A stretch of DNA of 64,000 nucleotides. Source: Lentisphaerae bacterium WC36. GTDB lineage: Bacteria > Verrucomicrobiota > Lentisphaeria > Victivallales > SZUA-371. The translations under genes and the position numbers were made by a program. The notes beneath the pieces were generated by a model. That model was not told the origin of the DNA. It did no database searches and worked only from the letters and a program-made list of their open reading frames with translations. The DNA lies in assembly GCA_020683205.1 (NCBI GenBank), contig CP085689.1, positions 1,612,001-1,676,000 of the forward strand, written 5' to 3'. This document shows, piece after piece, positions 24,769-32,755 of the stretch (position 1 is the first letter of the stretch; each line of letters opens with the position of its first letter).

Positions 24769-26673
24769 CTAATAATCGGTGAGATCACGTTTCGCACGGC
24801 GGCGACGGTGCTTATTTGTATTTGCCTTACGCATTAATGATAAATCATTCTCGCCTCGTGCTCTCAACCATTGTTCGGGTGTTAATCGCTCAATCATAAA
24901 ATGTTTGAGCAAATACCACATCTTCTCGCAGTCAAAATAGTCGTGGCGGCGTTCGCCAAAATCCCAGCGCTCAAAATTAATCTCATAATTACCATTTGGC
25001 GGACGTGAAGCGTTTATCTCCGCTAAATAATCATCTTTAATATTATATGGCAATCCGAATGATTCACTGTTCTCGTCAATTAAAAGATAATGCAATAAAT
25101 TGGCATTCCAATATTTTTTATCTCCGTTGATACGGCGCTGATTACTCTTGCTAATCTCATAGAGTTTACCCCCGCGCAAACTAAAACCCTTGTAAATCCA
25201 CACTCCTGGCAGTGCAGCCGCGCGCCGTTGCACAATCTTTGAAATATGCCCGCCCTCATCCCAGATTGCCGAGCAAACGCTAATCCCATTTATTACCTTC
25301 TTTTTTGCACCATTTTGTAGCTTTTTTTCTTCGATTGTTTGATAAAATAATTTTGTTTTATAATAGTTTTCCGCCGCCATAAAATCTTTAAACTCTCCAT
25401 AGTCAAGCAAATATGATCGCCCACCTTTTAATATTGCTCTGGTGATATATTTAAAATGTCCGCGCTGCGTATCTAGACTCATCATTATTGCAATAACATC
25501 GTCCTTTTCGGGCTTACTCATACAATGATTTTTTAGTTGCTTGAGCTCCTCACTCGTTACTTTTTTGCGCTTAAATGGCAACCCCTTAAATGAATTTGCA
25601 AAATTTATCTGCTTTTCGAGCGGCGCGGTGCTCCCACTCTCTTGTTGTTCATTAAGGATATTTTCCCAGCTTAAAGCGGCAAATTGACTTGCAAGTGCCC
25701 CAACTTGAAAAGAGTATTTACGCCGTGCAAAACGGTCGCTGCGTTGGTGGATATAACATCCCTCTTTTATCATCTTTGCTTTTTGGTTCTCAGCATGACG
25801 GTAACCACACTCCGCACAAATTAACCGTATATTCTTTGCCACTATCTCGCCCGTTTCGCTATCGACTTCGCCCTTATCTAATGCGCCAATATCAAAGCTT
25901 GCGATATAATGGTTACAACCTTTATTTTGGCATTTTAAATGGTAGTAGCCGCGCGAACCCTTTAAAAATTCCTGAGTAATTCGACTTGAACTTTTCGTCT
26001 TATGTGGACTGCAGACTGCTAGGTCCAGCGAATTTTCAAAAGAGCGCATCCGCTTTTTAACCTCGTCGCGTGGGTGTGGTTTCCCCTCGTGTGTCACCCA
26101 TTTGTCAACTTCATCACTCATACAAACGGGGTAGCTCACCCCCATAATATTATCACTCCCTTGGAAATAGACTTTGCTATTTTGCAGTTGGTAAAACTCT
26201 TTGGTAATATTCTCACGGCGGCTTAATTGCCCGTGAAATTCAGATATATTGCGCATTATTGGTAGTAACTTTTCGCTATTCATCCGCTCCGCAAACTCTT
26301 TACTACGGTAGGTTATCAGACAGCTCTCATCATAAAAAAGCGCAAAATATGGCACCAGGCTACAGAAAAATATCGTCTTCCCTAACTGCTCAATACCTGT
26401 TAACACTATCTCAACTCGCCCTCCATATTCAACGTATTCGGTCGCTCGCTCTAACGGCTCACGCAAATATGGAACCAGCTCCAAATTAAAGTAATTTGGC
26501 TTATATGGATTCATTGATAAATTTATATTTTCACTCACCCAATCCGTGATTTTCGGCACAACGCGAGGCTTGATATAGCGGTATAATTCACCCACCACGC
26601 CACGCGCTACGGTTGCAATTTCGCTTGCAACGACTCTAGCTCCCTTATCATCAACTTTTGATCTCTCGGACAT
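24769..26673 (-). CDS. terL: Terminase large subunit (lambda gpA-like)
   Basis: A 634-residue packaging motor of the gpA family. The N-terminal ATPase has a Walker A-like TGIEQLGKT near residue 95, a Cys-rich finger (CQNKGCNH ... CAECGY, about 255-295), and the C-terminal nuclease segment ending RRHDYFDCEKMWYLL near 600. Base composition is noticeably richer in G and C than the accessory genes. The start overlaps the small subunit by 67 bases, an unusual length that suggests tight coupling. Confidence 0.9.
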   Translation of the reverse strand: MSERSKVDDKGARVVASEIATVARGVVGELYRYIKPRVVPKITDWVSENINLSMNPYKPNYFNLELVPYLREPLERATEYVEYGGRVEIVLTGIEQLGKTIFFCSLVPYFALFYDESCLITYRSKEFAERMNSEKLLPIMRNISEFHGQLSRRENITKEFYQLQNSKVYFQGSDNIMGVSYPVCMSDEVDKWVTHEGKPHPRDEVKKRMRSFENSLDLAVCSPHKTKSSSRITQEFLKGSRGYYHLKCQNKGCNHYIASFDIGALDKGEVDSETGEIVAKNIRLICAECGYRHAENQKAKMIKEGCYIHQRSDRFARRKYSFQVGALASQFAALSWENILNEQQESGSTAPLEKQINFANSFKGLPFKRKKVTSEELKQLKNHCMSKPEKDDVIAIMMSLDTQRGHFKYITRAILKGGRSYLLDYGEFKDFMAAENYYKTKLFYQTIEEKKLQNGAKKKVINGISVCSAIWDEGGHISKIVQRRAAALPGVWIYKGFSLRGGKLYEISKSNQRRINGDKKYWNANLLHYLLIDENSESFGLPYNIKDDYLAEINASRPPNGNYEINFERWDFGERRHDYFDCEKMWYLLKHFMIERLTPEQWLRARGENDLSLMRKANTNKHRRRRAKRDLTDY

Positions 26674-27032
26674 AATTTCTTGCTTATCTCTCTTAGACTT
26701 ATTAACATTTGCTTGTATTCGACGCTCAGCTCGCTCGACAGCTCGTCAAGCAATTCGCTACGGTATTTCGATAACTTCTGCTCTTTCAACTGGATCTCTA
26801 ACTCATCCTTCCTTACCTTCACTCGCTCCGAATAATTGCCAATCTGCTGGCTCTTATTGAATTCGTTTGAACTGTTCAAGGATGTTTCCACCTCCCCTCC
26901 TGTACGATCTTCCTCCAATATATACCACTTGTTATTTACCTTCTCTGCTAGTAATTCGCCGTTCTTCACTCGCCGACGGATCGTATCGACAGACTTTCCA
27001 CAACTTTTAGCATATTCTTTTAAAGTTTTCAT
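26607..27032 (-). CDS. terS: Terminase small subunit (Nu1-like)
   Basis: A 141-residue protein with an N-terminal winged HTH (TLKEYAKSCGKSVDTIRRRV, residues about 3-22, followed by KWYILEED) like lambda Nu1, and a C-terminal coiled coil (ELEIQLKEQKLSKYRSELL) for contact with the large subunit. The packaging site should lie just upstream; the GC-rich 27034-27047 is a candidate. Confidence 0.8.
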   Translation of the reverse strand: MKTLKEYAKSCGKSVDTIRRRVKNGELLAEKVNNKWYILEEDRTGGEVETSLNSSNEFNKSQQIGNYSERVKVRKDELEIQLKEQKLSKYRSELLDELSSELSVEYKQMLISLREISKKLCPRDQKLMIRELESLQAKLQP

Positions 27033-27149
27033 TCACGCGCCCCCGTGCATAGGCATTTCGAGTTATTTTTTTTCGGAGCTAAATGTTGTGAAAGTGGCGG
27101 ACAACCACTCGATTTTTTTTGTAGTTTAGAGAACCTATTCCCCATAATA

Positions 27150-27335
27150 CTAACTCTCCCACTTTCCGAGGTTAAGCAGCTTCAATAATTCCTTTCTCTT
27201 ATTGGTTTGTTTGGCTAAAAAAATATTGATAACATCTTCGATATCTTGATTAGTTGCTTGAGCGTTTAATTGGATTGCTTTAAAAATATCAGCAGGAATA
27301 TTAATTGAAACTTTGATAATATTGTTGTTGGTCAT
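27150..27335 (-). CDS. Ribbon-helix-helix-like small protein
   Basis: A 61-residue protein: a beta strand IIKVSINIPADIFKAI followed by two helices (QATNQDIEDVINIFLAKQ). This matches ribbon-helix-helix repressors in size. Two bases separate it from the upstream Cys-cluster/HTH gene, so they form an operon upstream of terminase. A role in late gene control is inference. Confidence 0.6.
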   Translation of the reverse strand: MTNNNIIKVSINIPADIFKAIQLNAQATNQDIEDVINIFLAKQTNKRKELLKLLNLGKWES

Positions 27336-27337
27336 GG

Positions 27338-27748
27338 TTAATTTTTCCTTTTATTGTAGTGGTTAAACACAATTTTAAAGTCAGGATTTCGACGCAATTT
27401 TTGAATAGTATCAGCAATAGTTGAGTGAGAAATAAATGTTTTAGCTTCGATTTGGCGCACTGAAAATCCAGCGCTAACGAGTAGCGCAATAACAATATCT
27501 TTAGGATTGTTGAGTTGCAAATAAAAGTCTGCAATACCTTTAGCGGTGTTAATGATAATATTGTTGGCGTTGTCGGCTTCTGTGATGGTTGGCGCGCCGT
27601 GAATATCTTCGATAAATTGTATATTATGATGATTTCGCTTGTCAATAGCGGCGTCTATGCAATAATCGCTGTATTGACAAATATTGCACTGTTGATTTTT
27701 ACTGTTAAATTGAGCGTAACACTTTAAGTTATCCAATATTTTCACCAT
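27338..27748 (-). CDS. Cys-cluster/HTH phage regulator (prophage 2 counterpart)
   Basis: A 136-residue protein with an N-terminal Cys cluster (CYAQFNSKNQQCNICQYSDYC) and an HTH around residues 90-115 (ALLVSAGFSVRQIEAKTFIS). Its layout and place match the gene at 7968-8393 in prophage 1. It probably controls terminase and structural gene expression. Confidence 0.6.
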   Translation of the reverse strand: MVKILDNLKCYAQFNSKNQQCNICQYSDYCIDAAIDKRNHHNIQFIEDIHGAPTITEADNANNIIINTAKGIADFYLQLNNPKDIVIALLVSAGFSVRQIEAKTFISHSTIADTIQKLRRNPDFKIVFNHYNKRKN

Positions 27749-27856
27749 TATACTAGTAAAGAATTGTTAAAATTATAATTACATAAATTGTTGCTAATTA
27801 GCTATTTAAATACTATTTTATTGTTTTAAAGTTTTTTTTATTTGTATTAGTTAAAG

Positions 27857-28075
27857 TTAAAATTCATCAATTAAAGCTGATTGCTCAAAGTAATTCCAAA
27901 GCGCCGCTCCAGTGCACCGCCATTTGTTGGCTATTTTGTTGGCTGGGATAGTTCCCTCTCTAAAGATTTTACGGATACACTTTTCATTAAATCCGAGCAT
28001 GTCAGCGACTTCTTCTGTGCTGTAAAATGCACCTAATTTTATATTTTGCTTGGCTTTAGTTTTTTTTTTACTCAT
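27857..28075 (-). CDS. MerR-type HTH protein, excisionase-like
   Basis: A 72-residue protein with basic N-terminus and HTH FYSTEEVADMLGFNEKCIRK, followed by GTIPANKIANKWRCTGAALW, the wing pattern of helix_turn_helix_17/excisionase proteins. It opens the right-to-left late region after the terminator at 28340. Could be an excisionase for the nearby recombinase or a late regulator. Confidence 0.65.
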   Translation of the reverse strand: MSKKKTKAKQNIKLGAFYSTEEVADMLGFNEKCIRKIFREGTIPANKIANKWRCTGAALWNYFEQSALIDEF

Positions 28076-28339
28076 TATGGAAAAACCTTAAAAAACGTTA
28101 AAAATTAATAGTACTTGTATGATACTTTTTTGTCCGTCTATATATACCATAGCATATTGTTGCGACCGCCAAAAAAACAGTAGTACCAATTATCCCATTT
28201 TATGACACTTTTTCTAAGCTCAAAGAGTTAAAAAAATATCTATTAAAAATCTAATTGTCTAAAAGAGTATGCAATAGTTATGCAAAACTATTAATTTTGA
28301 GCTTAAAAGCCCTATGCAAATGCTCTTTTACTGTTATTT
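28076..28339. other. Non-coding control region between early and late operons
   Basis: About 260 bases without a gene. It contains three TATGCAA words between 28267 and 28317 (AGTATGCAATAGTTATGCAA and CTATGCAAATGC), and a palindromic AGTACTTGTATGATACT near 28110. Lying between a terminator and the first gene of the next leftward operon, it probably holds its promoter and regulator sites. Confidence 0.45.
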
Positions 28340-28379
28340 AAAAAAGAAAAGCACTTAGCAACTATTTTACTAAGTACTT
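28340..28379 (-). terminator. Intrinsic terminator at the end of the early operon
   Basis: On the minus strand AAGTACTTAG (28370-28379) pairs with CTAAGTGCTT (28349-28358), followed by TTCTTTTTT. It lies directly after the tandem-HTH gene and would end the long leftward transcript from the replication and accessory genes. Confidence 0.75.
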
Positions 28380-28387
28380 AGGCAAAT

Positions 28388-28687
28388 TTAAAAGTTCATT
28401 GATTCGATGGGAATTTGTAAGTTGTCGGCAATTGTTATCGCGCTTTTGTAGCTGATTAAATTTCGCTTAAGGGCGGCATAAAAGACACTTCTAGATACTT
28501 TTGATTTAGCGATTAAAGCGTTGGTCAAGGTTGTTTTTGCTGAATATTCTAAATTTAATTCATGAAAGATTTTTCTTTTTGTTTTGGAGCTGATTTTATT
28601 ATTTTTAAGTGCTTTTTTAAACGTCGCTCTGGTTACGGACGTTTTATTCAATAAACATTGGCTAATTGTTGCTCTATCATAAGGCAT
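28388..28687 (-). CDS. Tandem helix-turn-helix repeat protein
   Basis: The product is two copies of a roughly 42-residue unit: ATISQCLLNKTSVTRATFKK and TTLTNALIAKSKVSRSVFYA, each followed by a LKxNxIS...xIxxxLxI tail. Each copy looks like a compact Cro/CI HTH. The ATG at 28687 is chosen because the repeat starts there and AGGAG precedes it, though at long spacing; an in-frame ATG at 28726 overlaps the recombinase gene. Function unknown, probably DNA binding. Confidence 0.55.
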   Translation of the reverse strand: MPYDRATISQCLLNKTSVTRATFKKALKNNKISSKTKRKIFHELNLEYSAKTTLTNALIAKSKVSRSVFYAALKRNLISYKSAITIADNLQIPIESMNF

Positions 28688-28709
28688 ATTGATAAGTTTA
28701 CTCCTGTTG

Positions 28710-29327
28710 TTAATTGTTAAATGCATCAGTTACGGTACGATTTGAGAGGTTGTTTTTATCTCTTTTTTTGGTGTAATGAGTGGTGCTTTTCAATTCATCA
28801 TGTCCAAGCGCATCTTGGAGCATTAATAACGGTTTGAGGGCATCGTCGGGATGAAGTTTGCAATAATGATCTAACATGATGCAAGCAAACGTATCGCGCA
28901 TCGAATGAGTTGCAAAGTTTCCTTTAATGTTTAAGAATTTAACGGCACTTTTGATTTTACGATAAAAGAGTCGGTAATAAATTCTTTGGCCAGGTTTAAA
29001 AGTGCAAATAAATTCCTCAGCTCCACAAATACCACGCTGTTGCTGTTCAGATAACCAGTCATAAATGTACGGCTTAAAGCGGTCAATGATAAACACTTTG
29101 CGCTTTTTCTTTTTTTTGCTTTTGCTTTTGTGAATCAAAAATGAGTCAACTAAATAACCATTTGGGGCAACGTCACCCCTTTTAATTTTGAGAATTTCAT
29201 TAATTCTTGCGCCAGTTGTCAATCCAAGCGCAAAAATACAACAGTAAAGTTTACCGTTTGGGATTGCTGCAAAATAATCAAAGATGCGGTCAATCTCCTG
29301 TCGATTAAATTCCTCCGCCGCTGCCAT
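28710..29327 (-). CDS. Minimal tyrosine recombinase
   Basis: A 205-residue catalytic domain with the full active-site set: Arg in TTGARINEIL (41), HSMR (His 141, Arg 144), His in LGHDEL (176) and nucleophile Tyr in TTHYTK (185). It lacks the N-terminal core-binding (SAM-like) domain, and has a very basic loop (KSKSKKKKKRK). ATG at 29327 overlaps the upstream stop. It sits mid-genome in the early operon rather than next to an attachment site. It may integrate the phage or resolve dimers. Confidence 0.85.
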   Translation of the reverse strand: MAAAEEFNRQEIDRIFDYFAAIPNGKLYCCIFALGLTTGARINEILKIKRGDVAPNGYLVDSFLIHKSKSKKKKKRKVFIIDRFKPYIYDWLSEQQQRGICGAEEFICTFKPGQRIYYRLFYRKIKSAVKFLNIKGNFATHSMRDTFACIMLDHYCKLHPDDALKPLLMLQDALGHDELKSTTHYTKKRDKNNLSNRTVTDAFNN

Positions 29328-29527
29328 CACTCCACCTCTGATTTAATAATTTGGGTTGCTTGTCTATTTAAATTATTATCATTGCAAAGATCAATTAATT
29401 TAAAGATGGCTCGATCACGTTGTACAATAAATTTTTCAAGTTTTTTAATCTCTTGTTGTGCTTGCTCAATAATTTTAGTTGCTTTTCTCAAATCGCTATC
29501 TTTTGTTAATCTGTATCCAAACATCAC
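29327..29527 (-). CDS. Small coiled-coil phage protein, 66 aa
   Basis: A 66-residue helical protein (LRKATKIIEQAQQEIKKLEK) that ends KSEVE, encoding the ribosome-binding site of the recombinase gene, whose ATG overlaps its stop. Unknown function. Confidence 0.6.
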   Translation of the reverse strand: MMFGYRLTKDSDLRKATKIIEQAQQEIKKLEKFIVQRDRAIFKLIDLCNDNNLNRQATQIIKSEVE

Positions 29528-29871
29528 TCCGCCACCTCTTTTTGAACTCTGATTGGAATTAAATCCAAATCAATACGAACGCTTTCACTGCGCCCTAAAA
29601 TTAAGCACTCGGCTGTGCGACTTTCAGGATTTACTTTCCTAACTTTAACTCTAAAATTGCCAAGTCTCGGAGAATACGAAACCATCTCATAAACTTTTGG
29701 ACTCAAAATTTTTTCGCAGTAAACAGGGTCAAGAATTATAATTTTCCCTTCCAATAGTTTTTGAATATTGAATTTATTGAAATAGCCTCCTACACAGATA
29801 AAATTCAGTTCAAGTTGTTCAAACCATTCGAAACATTCTGCTAAACCAGATAAAATATCTTCAACGCTCAC
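29524..29871 (-). CDS. Hypothetical phage protein, 115 aa
   Basis: A 115-residue protein with a helical start and beta-rich end (GNFRVKVRKVNPESRTAECL). It ends KEVAE with the coupling signal of the operon. No family recognised. Confidence 0.6.
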   Translation of the reverse strand: MSVEDILSGLAECFEWFEQLELNFICVGGYFNKFNIQKLLEGKIIILDPVYCEKILSPKVYEMVSYSPRLGNFRVKVRKVNPESRTAECLILGRSESVRIDLDLIPIRVQKEVAE

Positions 29872-30284
29872 TTTTCCACCTCCTGTTTTAAGTGTGAAAT
29901 TAAATCAGCAGGCAATGAGTTAAAAAAATAATCTAATTCTTTTTTAGAGCGCTGTTTTAATAGTTCAATTACTTCATTTAAAAGCTTCTTTTCAGTTTGT
30001 GTTTTGTTAAAAATCACTGTTGTTTTTCCATTAATAAATTCGCTAATTCTAATTAAATTTTTATTTAAGTCATAATAATAAGTAATTGTGATTAAATTAT
30101 TTTTTTCGTTAATTGTTTCTTTAAAAAGAATTTCACAAACAATTTCATTTTCTTTCTTTTTGGTAATAATTTGAATATATTCTTTGTCGAAAATAGCCCC
30201 TACTAATTGTTCAAGCTGAATCCCTTTACTCATTCTAAGATTTATTAATTTTTGAATTTTTTCTTTTATCTTTTCTAAACTCAT
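29868..30284 (-). CDS. Hypothetical phage protein, 138 aa
   Basis: A 138-residue alpha/beta protein, charged, ending KQEVEK. ATGA overlaps on both sides. The middle ITITYYYDLNKNLIRISEFI has alternating hydrophobic strands. Unknown function. Confidence 0.6.
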   Translation of the reverse strand: MSLEKIKEKIQKLINLRMSKGIQLEQLVGAIFDKEYIQIITKKKENEIVCEILFKETINEKNNLITITYYYDLNKNLIRISEFINGKTTVIFNKTQTEKKLLNEVIELLKQRSKKELDYFFNSLPADLISHLKQEVEK

Positions 30285-30853
30285 TCCGCCACCTCTTTTT
30301 TTTCTTTCTCTGCTAATCTTCGTCCGATTTCTTCAAATGCGTCAAAAATCATTAAAAGCCAAGTTTCTATTTTTTGTTCTGGTTGAAATTCGTCAAATTC
30401 TAAATCAGAATTATATAATTCTACTTCTAATTCCTGTTGTGAACCATTTTTACACGCATCAAAAAGCGGGGTAAATTGCTCTTTTATTTCTTCAATTTCG
30501 TCTTCATTTGTAATATCCTCAAGGAGTTCTTTTTCCCATTTTGCTAATTCTATTATTTGAGAGTTCGCATCAAATTCAAAAACTTTTTGAGTACTATAAG
30601 TTGTTAATTTTTCACAAAAATAATAATCACTAATTATATTATTTGCGGTCGGGATAAATTCACGACAAGCGATATAATTTCCTAAATCACCAGTGATTGT
30701 GCAATTTCCGTCAAAGTTGGTAATTTTGACTTCTAAATTATGGCTGTCTCTTTGTTTAAAATGATGAATAGTTAATTTTTTGCCGTCAATGTCGAACTCT
30801 TTAACGATTAGTTCATGTTTTGAAAAATCAGCCTGTGTTCTTTTATCACTCAT
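30281..30853 (-). CDS. Conserved acidic phage protein (copy 2)
   Basis: A 190-residue relative of 6528-7079 in prophage 1. The first 90 and the last 45 residues are nearly identical while the central 50 differ entirely, a clear mosaic. The second half is strongly acidic. Unknown function. Confidence 0.7.
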   Translation of the reverse strand: MSDKRTQADFSKHELIVKEFDIDGKKLTIHHFKQRDSHNLEVKITNFDGNCTITGDLGNYIACREFIPTANNIISDYYFCEKLTTYSTQKVFEFDANSQIIELAKWEKELLEDITNEDEIEEIKEQFTPLFDACKNGSQQELEVELYNSDLEFDEFQPEQKIETWLLMIFDAFEEIGRRLAEKEKKEVAE

Positions 30854-31266
30854 TTTACCACCTCGTTTTTTATTAAATTTTGCTCTTTTAGAATTTTGAC
30901 GTTTTTGTGATATTCTGCGATGATTTCATCTAATTTTAAAATTATTTTTTGATAATCTTCACTATTTGTTGCTTTTAATTCTTGAATATCGCCGCCCGCA
31001 AAATTATAACTCAAATAAACCTCAACTTCTGGGAAAAATTCCCCAGTAACATAAATATCTAGCGAAATAAGAGCTGAAATTGGATAAAACAACTCTGAAA
31101 ATTCTGAAAACACATGAATATTTAAGTGGCTAAATTCATCATCATTGGTAATATCGCAGTAATTTCCGCCATCCTCATTGTAGTAATCAAAAGACTCATC
31201 TTTTATAATTTCAATCGCCTTTACTTTTGTTATAATTTCCTGCACAACTTCATTATAAGTTTTCAT
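30850..31266 (-). CDS. Hypothetical phage protein, 138 aa
   Basis: A 138-residue acidic, beta-rich protein (PEVEVYLSYNFAGGDIQELK) with a helical C-terminus ending KNEVVK, again the operon's coupling signal. No family recognised. Confidence 0.6.
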   Translation of the reverse strand: MKTYNEVVQEIITKVKAIEIIKDESFDYYNEDGGNYCDITNDDEFSHLNIHVFSEFSELFYPISALISLDIYVTGEFFPEVEVYLSYNFAGGDIQELKATNSEDYQKIILKLDEIIAEYHKNVKILKEQNLIKNEVVK

Positions 31267-31463
31267 TTTACCACCTCGCTAAAACTTACATTTTTTGAAT
31301 CGTCCCTGAACCCCGGATCACAAAAAGGTAATTCATCAGCTAACATAAAACATTTAGCATCTTCTCTAAATAAACATCTACTACAATTTAAATCTTCAAC
31401 AACTTTAAATGTTTTTTCATCAATTTTAAAAGTTTTCCCAATTGCTAAATTAAAATCAATCAT
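31263..31463 (-). CDS. Small Cys-rich phage protein, 66 aa
   Basis: A 66-residue protein with four Cys (NCSRCLFREDAKC, then FCDPG), possibly metal binding. It starts IGKTFKIDEKTFKVVED, similar in layout to the N-terminus of 35114-35599 (a Cys-rich neighbour). Ends FSEVVK. Unknown function. Confidence 0.6.
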   Translation of the reverse strand: MIDFNLAIGKTFKIDEKTFKVVEDLNCSRCLFREDAKCFMLADELPFCDPGFRDDSKNVSFSEVVK

Positions 31464-31648
31464 CGTTCCACCTCGCTATTTTTCATGCGTTTTAAGATTT
31501 CTTTTTCGGCTGCGTTTAATCTGTTTATGTATGGTCTTCTTTTGAATTCTGTTTCGCTCATCATTCCGAAACCAACTGTACAATCTAATTTTAAATACTC
31601 GTTTAATAATTCCTTATTTTTCATATTCTGAACTTTTTTCAACCTCAT
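31460..31648 (-). CDS. Small conserved phage protein, 62 aa (copy 2)
   Basis: Identical to 6343-6531 in prophage 1 except for the last two residues (EVER versus EVVK). The identity between copies on opposite strands implies a recent exchange or duplication. Unknown function. Confidence 0.75.
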   Translation of the reverse strand: MRLKKVQNMKNKELLNEYLKLDCTVGFGMMSETEFKRRPYINRLNAAEKEILKRMKNSEVER

Positions 31649-31818
31649 TTTTTCACCTCAATAAATATTTGTTTGTCTTTACACTTTGGAATTTCTCCTA
31701 ATTTTTGTAAAATTTGACAATCGTCAGTTAAAAAATCACACCCAGCGCATGAAAAATCAGTATTTTCAATTGCAATATATTCAACTCGACCACGTTCGAA
31801 AGTTTCGCCATTTTCCAT
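31645..31818 (-). CDS. Small Cys-rich phage protein, 57 aa
   Basis: A 57-codon frame from an ATG at 31818 after GAGGTGTATTT, ending in an ATGA overlap with the next gene. The product has CAGCDFLTDDC and a later Cys (PKCKDK) and ends IEVKK. The coupling signals on both sides support it. Unknown function. Confidence 0.6.
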   Translation of the reverse strand: MENGETFERGRVEYIAIENTDFSCAGCDFLTDDCQILQKLGEIPKCKDKQIFIEVKK

Positions 31819-31827
31819 AAATACACC

Positions 31828-32001
31828 TCAATAAAATAATCTTTTGATTTTGGTTAATTTTTGCTTATTCGGTAACTTTGAGTCTAAAATTTCAGCTATT
31901 TTTTGGCATTTATCGCAATCATGAAGTCTATTTGAAAAATTTTGTGCTAATTCTTCATTCTGTTTTTGCTGTTCAGCTTTTTGTTGTTTGTTGTAATACA
32001 T
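31828..32001 (-). CDS. Small phage protein with CDKC knuckle, 57 aa
   Basis: A 57-codon frame starting at the ATG at 32001, preceded by AAGGAGTATTGAGA. The product is Gln/Lys-rich with a CDKC pair in the middle. Its 3' end supplies GAGGTG for the next gene. Unknown function. Confidence 0.5.
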   Translation of the reverse strand: MYYNKQQKAEQQKQNEELAQNFSNRLHDCDKCQKIAEILDSKLPNKQKLTKIKRLFY

Positions 32002-32086
32002 TCTCAATACTCCTTATTTTTAGTTGTTCATTCGTCGCAAATTCACACTCAACCTTATATTTATTACTGTCTAAATTTTCCATCAT
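31973..32086 (-). CDS. Very small possible phage gene, 37 aa
   Basis: An ATG at 32086 overlapping the upstream TGA (ATGA) with GAGGTGGA before it opens 37 codons (MMENLDSNKYKVECEF, counted from the first of two ATGs). It runs 29 bases into the next gene in another frame. The coupling signal argues for translation; the length argues for caution. Confidence 0.35.
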   Translation of the reverse strand: MMENLDSNKYKVECEFATNEQLKIRSIENVLQQTTKS

Positions 32087-32702
32087 TCCACCTCGATATT
32101 TATAATTATTGCTTTTGGTTCATTCTCTCCGTAACATTCGACCCAACCTGGTAAGCTGTTTGGCTTGTGGCAAATTTCAACACTTTTAATTATCCCGCTT
32201 AAACGTTCCTTGGTGTATCCTTTTGCTAAGGTGACTTTGCGCCCTATTTTGCACGTTTTAAGGTTAAAATTATTACTAATTTTGCGATATTCAGCAGTTT
32301 TTTCGCCACTTTTAAACGCTTCAAAAAATTGCTTTTTCAACGGCACAAACAGCGGTTTCATACCTGCAATTTCTTGACACTCTTCACACAAGGTAGGTTC
32401 TTTATATTCTGAAATTTCATCATTAGTAACATAATTATTACAGCAACTGTCACATAGAAACCGCCACCCGTGTTTTTCAAATAAAGTTTTTAAACTTGGT
32501 TACCGTCAATATTTGCGTATTGATCATATTCTTTTGCTCTATCACATAAAACAAATTCAAATTCATCGCCTAAAAATTCAGCACCTAAACGCCGTGCTTG
32601 TAATCCATGATTACAAAAAATAACGTAACTTTTTTCATTGTCACTATCACTTACAAGCCAAGCTTTTGTCGCTCCGTCTATTTTACAAAAAGGGTTACTC
32701 AT
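32083..32702 (-). pseudogene. Frameshifted zinc-finger/ASCH-domain phage gene
   Basis: Two frames make one protein. The 5' frame (32490-32702, 70 residues, AWLVSDSDNEKSYVIFCNHG, ending RAKEYDQYANIDGNQV) stops just as a -1 frame opens without a start codon: LFEKHGWRFLCDSCCNN, then CEEC, then an ASCH-like domain (KKQFFEAFKSGEKTAEYRKI; GRKVTLAKG). Joined, it gives a Cys-finger between two domains, as in related phage proteins. There is no slippery heptamer in phase, so a one-base deletion is likelier than programmed frameshifting. ASCH domains are thought to bind RNA. Confidence 0.6.
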
Positions 32703-32755
32703 TTTCCTATCTCCTTATTTTATTTTTAATTGTTTGAATTTTAATTCCCCACCCC

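Noticed and set aside
32490-32510. Programmed frameshift in the finger-ASCH gene
   Set aside because: The T/A-rich stretch is not in the phase required for a slippery heptamer.
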